From: Flavivirga abyssicola | GTDB taxonomy: Bacteria > Bacteroidota > Bacteroidia > Flavobacteriales > Flavobacteriaceae | Length of the DNA: 64,000 bases | NCBI RefSeq assembly: GCF_030540775.2 | Contig: NZ_CP141266.1 | Coordinates: forward strand, 917,001-981,000 | Reading direction: 5' to 3' | Shown here: positions 60,946-64,000 of the stretch, one piece after another | How positions within the stretch are numbered: the stretch's first letter is position 1 | Layout: every line of letters starts with the position of its first letter | Notes under the pieces: model-generated | The model's database searches: none | What the model saw: the letters and a program-made list of their open reading frames with translations, nothing else | Told to the model about the DNA's origin: nothing | Program-made: the position numbers and the translations under genes

Positions 60946-62307
60946 TTATTCGTCTTTTTTGTGTGTGAATCCTAATTTATCCAGCCCTTTTTGGATGTCT
61001 TTATTTGCCATAAAGAAGTTCCACAACATCCCGGAACGATAATTTTCAATCATTACAGGAATAGGTCCCTGGTCTATAGCTAAATATCTTGGCGTATACC
61101 AATTATGTTCAAAACTAAAGGCATCGTAAGGCCCATATTTCCCTATGAGACTATCATGGTCTTTATATAACTTTTTTAACATTTGCATGCTCTCTTTTGG
61201 CGTATATGGAAATGAGGACAGTGCTGCCGTTGGTGCAATCACACCTAGATCTTTATCTGGCCTATGTCCTTTATAACCTTTTACGGAATAACTTGATGTC
61301 AAACCCCAGATACTATCTCCATAACCTTTATAATTTTTTGGATTAGCTACTGCATGCTTGTAATGAATTTTGGCTTGATTTTGAACGAGTTTCCAATAAT
61401 CCGCATAGGTATCTGATAATCCTTTTGGATTTAATCCGGTATAGGAATAATGTGCCCAAAACATAGGACCTACAGGAGATTTATCATGTTCGTAATAATC
61501 AAGAATTAAATCTTCCCCATAATATGTTTCATTAGAAACAATATCTCCATTTCTAGCCCAACCTTTATGATACACTGATTCATTTACAGCATGTGTAGGT
61601 GATGAGGCTGCTAAAACATACATAATTAGACATTCATTATATCCCCCAACCGGAAAATCCATATCCCAGTTGTATTCTGGTGACCAATGCCAATACAATA
61701 CATCTTCGCCTTTGGTATACCAATCCCATTCTACGTCATGCCAAAGTTTATCTATTTTTTCTACTAATTTTTGTTCCTCTTCATTACCACCTTTAAAATA
61801 TTCGGCAACTGTTAACATACCTTGAACTAAAAATGCAGTTTCTACCAAATCTCCGCCATTATCTTTTTTGCTAAAGGGCATCATTTTACCTGTTTGCCCA
61901 TCCAACCAATGTGGCCATGCTCCATGATACCTATCTGCTTTTTCAAGAAAATTAATCATTTTAACAAAACGCCCTAACGCCTGCTCTCTGGTTATAAATC
62001 CGCGTTTCACCCCTACCAAAATAGCCATCATTCCAAAACCAGTACCTCCTATGGTAACGGTATGTTTTGGTGATGTAGGGTAAATATCGTCCATATGTAA
62101 ACGTTCTGGGGCAAGACCTGAGTTAGGTTCTGCGCCGTCCCAAAAATAATTGAAAGTTTGTTTTTGAATGGTATCCAACAACGCTTCATCATCTAAAATG
62201 ATCGTTGTGTTTTTGGAGTTGATAGTATTGTCATTATTCTTTCCATCGTTCTTACAATTGAAAAAAATAGTCAAGACAATTAATAATGTAAATAATTCAT
62301 GCTTCAT
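60946..62307 (-). CDS. GH144-like (glucoamylase-type, PF10091) lipoprotein 2
   Basis: 453 residues. Lipoprotein signal with Cys 18 (FFNCKNDG). Same blocks as its neighbour: TFNYFWDGAEPNSGLAPERLH, VTIGGTGFGMMAILVGVKRGFITREQA, YHGAWPHWLDGQTG, KDNGGDLVETAFLVQGMLTVAEYF, VLYWHWSPEYNWDM and APTAALSSFPYTPKES. A tandem paralog pair may divide endo- and exo-type cleavage of the same glucan, as is known for members of the family; which is which cannot be read from sequence. Confidence 0.87.
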   Translation of the reverse strand: MKHELFTLLIVLTIFFNCKNDGKNNDNTINSKNTTIILDDEALLDTIQKQTFNYFWDGAEPNSGLAPERLHMDDIYPTSPKHTVTIGGTGFGMMAILVGVKRGFITREQALGRFVKMINFLEKADRYHGAWPHWLDGQTGKMMPFSKKDNGGDLVETAFLVQGMLTVAEYFKGGNEEEQKLVEKIDKLWHDVEWDWYTKGEDVLYWHWSPEYNWDMDFPVGGYNECLIMYVLAASSPTHAVNESVYHKGWARNGDIVSNETYYGEDLILDYYEHDKSPVGPMFWAHYSYTGLNPKGLSDTYADYWKLVQNQAKIHYKHAVANPKNYKGYGDSIWGLTSSYSVKGYKGHRPDKDLGVIAPTAALSSFPYTPKESMQMLKKLYKDHDSLIGKYGPYDAFSFEHNWYTPRYLAIDQGPIPVMIENYRSGMLWNFFMANKDIQKGLDKLGFTHKKDE

Positions 62308-62348
62308 AAAAGTATGTATGATAAATTAATTGAGGATATCTAAAAAGT

Positions 62349-62440
62349 GTCATTCAGAATGAAATGAAGAATCTCTTATGATTTATATGCTTCAATTTAC
62401 AGAACAATAAGATTCTTCGCTATTATGCTCTGAATGACAA
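62349..62440. repeat. REP-like inverted repeat
   Basis: GTCATTCAGAATGAAATGAAG...ATCTCTTAT and ATAAGATTCTTCGC...CTGAATGAC are inverted copies around a short centre, between the LamG gene and the GH144-like pair. Confidence 0.68.
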
Positions 62441-62498
62441 AATAAATTACTTTTTAGATACCCTCAATTCTACTAATTAAACTTAAACAACATAAGTC

Positions 62499-64000
62499 TT
62501 AATTACCCATAATGGTTTGAATTTCTGATTGAGACAAGGCTTTGTCATACAAGCGTAATTCATCCATTAAACTTAGATCTGACCAGTGATTCCATTGTGT
62601 GAAATTTGGTGCTCCAGACATGACAGACAATATATCTACACCTGTCCAATCTACTGGTGAAGCTAAAGCATTTTCAGCAACAACTTCTCCGTCTATATAA
62701 ACTGTTGCCTTGTCACTGGCAATAGTAAACGCTAAATGAATCCATTTATCTACAGAGGGGTCAACATCTGCAGTCGCGCCACCATCAACCCATTGATTTG
62801 CTGAACCTAGACCTACATTGAGTTTAAAACGTTGCATACCGCCTGCATCTTCCCTGAAAAAACTAAATCCTTTTGTTAAATCATTTTTAGTGCCTCCATC
62901 TGTCATTGGTGATCTCATAGCTAATATACCAGCTCTGTTCGGATCGTTATTCACCTTATACCAACATGTGGCACTAAACTCGTTAGTCGTTAATGCGCCT
63001 CTTTCGTCTGTAGGAAACGTTAAATAAGAATCTGTTGCACCAGCATACGCATCTGTACCTTCAACACTCTCACCTGCAAAACCTGGCGTGCCCACTTTAG
63101 CTGCTTCAAGGTCTCTGAACAGTTCATTGTAGTTGCCATCAAAAGGCATATAAAACATCTCTCCAGCATAAGTTGGTGTGTAGCCTGAAACAAATTCACC
63201 TGAATCATCTGCCATAATTTGCAGTATTTCCTGCTGAGAAATCGCGCGATCAAAAATCCTGAATTCATCCAACAAACTTTGATCTGACCAGTGATTCCAT
63301 TGTGTGAAATTAGGTGCTCCGGACATAATTGAGAGGATGTTACAATCCGTCCAATCGATACCATCATGTGGACCTGTTTTCACTACCTGACCATCGATAT
63401 AAACCGTGGCTTCATTTCCAGCAATGGTAAATGCAAAATTAACCCACTTATCAGCAGTTGGATCTACATCGGCTGCCGTATTCCCATCAAACCAATGATT
63501 CTTTTCTCCGGATCCTACATTTAATTTAAAGCGCTGATTGCCTGCTACATCTTCCCTAAAAAAAGTAAAGCCTTTCTTTAAATCATGTTTTCCATCTACC
63601 ATAGGAGACCGCAGTGTTACGACACCTGCTCTTTTTACCCCATTCTTATTTGGAGCATCATTTACTTTCATCCAAAAAATGGCACTGAATTCGTTATTTT
63701 TAAAACGATCTGCTGGAAATGTTAAATACGATTCCTGAGCTCCCATATAAGAGCTTGCTCCGTTTAAATTATCGTCATTAAACCCTGGAGTTCCTTCTAC
63801 TGCTGCCTTTTCAAGGCTTACTAAATCTGTATAATCTCCATCAAAGGCTATATATAAAATTTCGTTTGGATATTTTGGGATGTAAGCAGGTTCTTTAGTA
63901 AAATTTATCGTTTCAATAGTCGTTTTATCGCTAATATCCGTAGCAACAACCTTAAGTTCATGGTCTCCATCCGCAATCTGATCATAGATCAAATTATCAA
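62499..64000 (-). CDS. LamG/concanavalin-like surface protein (partial, start outside window)
   Basis: The frame stays open to the right edge, so at least 499 residues are visible and the N-terminus is missing. After a short Ig-like end (DHELKVVATDISDKTTIETINF) come two LamG-type domains (about 45-255 and 275-497). They are near duplicates: NEFSAIFWMKVNDAPNKNG/NEFSATCWYKVNNDPNRAG, GFTFFREDVAGNQRFKLNVG/GFSFFREDAGGMQRFKLNVG, ATVYIDGQVV/ATVYIDGEVV and MSGAPNFTQWNHWSDQSL/MSGAPNFTQWNHWSDLSL. Glycan-binding surface lipoproteins with this make-up often follow SusD genes, so a SusC/D pair may lie just beyond the window. Confidence 0.8.
   Translation of the reverse strand, partial: DNLIYDQIADGDHELKVVATDISDKTTIETINFTKEPAYIPKYPNEILYIAFDGDYTDLVSLEKAAVEGTPGFNDDNLNGASSYMGAQESYLTFPADRFKNNEFSAIFWMKVNDAPNKNGVKRAGVVTLRSPMVDGKHDLKKGFTFFREDVAGNQRFKLNVGSGEKNHWFDGNTAADVDPTADKWVNFAFTIAGNEATVYIDGQVVKTGPHDGIDWTDCNILSIMSGAPNFTQWNHWSDQSLLDEFRIFDRAISQQEILQIMADDSGEFVSGYTPTYAGEMFYMPFDGNYNELFRDLEAAKVGTPGFAGESVEGTDAYAGATDSYLTFPTDERGALTTNEFSATCWYKVNNDPNRAGILAMRSPMTDGGTKNDLTKGFSFFREDAGGMQRFKLNVGLGSANQWVDGGATADVDPSVDKWIHLAFTIASDKATVYIDGEVVAENALASPVDWTGVDILSVMSGAPNFTQWNHWSDLSLMDELRLYDKALSQSEIQTIMGN

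Overview
The window looks like a chromosome segment from a marine member of the Flavobacteriia. It is AT-rich. It carries SusC/SusD-type glycan uptake genes, a FecI/FecR pair, type IX secretion (T9SS) C-terminal sorting domains, many lipoproteins with a Bacteroidetes-style lipobox, and Bacteroidetes -7 promoter boxes (TAnnTTTG). No rRNA, tRNA, CRISPR array or transposase was recognised.

Layout. 0-5.3 kb: housekeeping and central metabolism. This holds the end of a small membrane protein, era, an FKBP-type isomerase lipoprotein, and an eda-kdgK operon (KDPG pathway) divergent from a LacI-type regulator with perfect palindromic operators between them. 5.7-8.2 kb: an alpha-oxoamine synthase fused to an acyltransferase-like domain. 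8.7-13.9 kb: two paralogous STAS-like small proteins, a HAMP/PAS-like AraC regulator and an outer-membrane beta-barrel receptor. 13.9-17 kb: a gene-poor, repeat-rich stretch.

17.1-29.5 kb is the most unusual part: an array of seven paralogous secreted small four-cysteine proteins (DUF6520-like). Six of them follow an almost invariant 68-69 nt leader that could fold as a small pseudoknot. Two complete cassettes encode a MauE/DoxX-like redox membrane protein, a membrane-anchored 370-residue protein, the leader and the small protein, each facing a convergent T9SS surface protein. Three further cassettes have lost the two middle genes but keep promoter element, leader and peptide. The two complete cassettes share flanks that look base-for-base identical (about 1.86 kb and 1.03 kb). 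These flanks surround a divergent core of about 0.95 kb, covering the mature small protein and the C-terminal half of the surface protein. A promoter-like element of about 60 bp, usually ending in a -7-like TTTG, occurs 13 times between 8.3 and 28.7 kb and precedes most of these units. At four sites it is followed by a conserved stem-loop, which suggests a family of short transcripts.

30.0-47.4 kb, all leftward: an ECF sigma/anti-sigma pair, a lone C-terminal half of an M16 peptidase, a third T9SS protein, a SusC with a signal-transducing N-terminal domain, SusD, a VCBS-repeat lipoprotein, a DsbD N-terminal-like protein, a TlpA-like thioredoxin and a DUF4397 lipoprotein. This reads as a sigma/anti-sigma-regulated outer-membrane uptake locus with thiol chemistry. 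47.9-64 kb, all leftward: a polysaccharide degradation locus with an EEP hydrolase, GH97, a S1 sulfatase, an esterase, GH2, GH3, two GH144-like proteins and a LamG protein that runs off the window end. GH3 with paired GH144-like genes suggests beta-1,2-glucan or a related beta-glucan as one target. Intergenic spaces from 43.6 kb onward are rich in REP-like palindromes.
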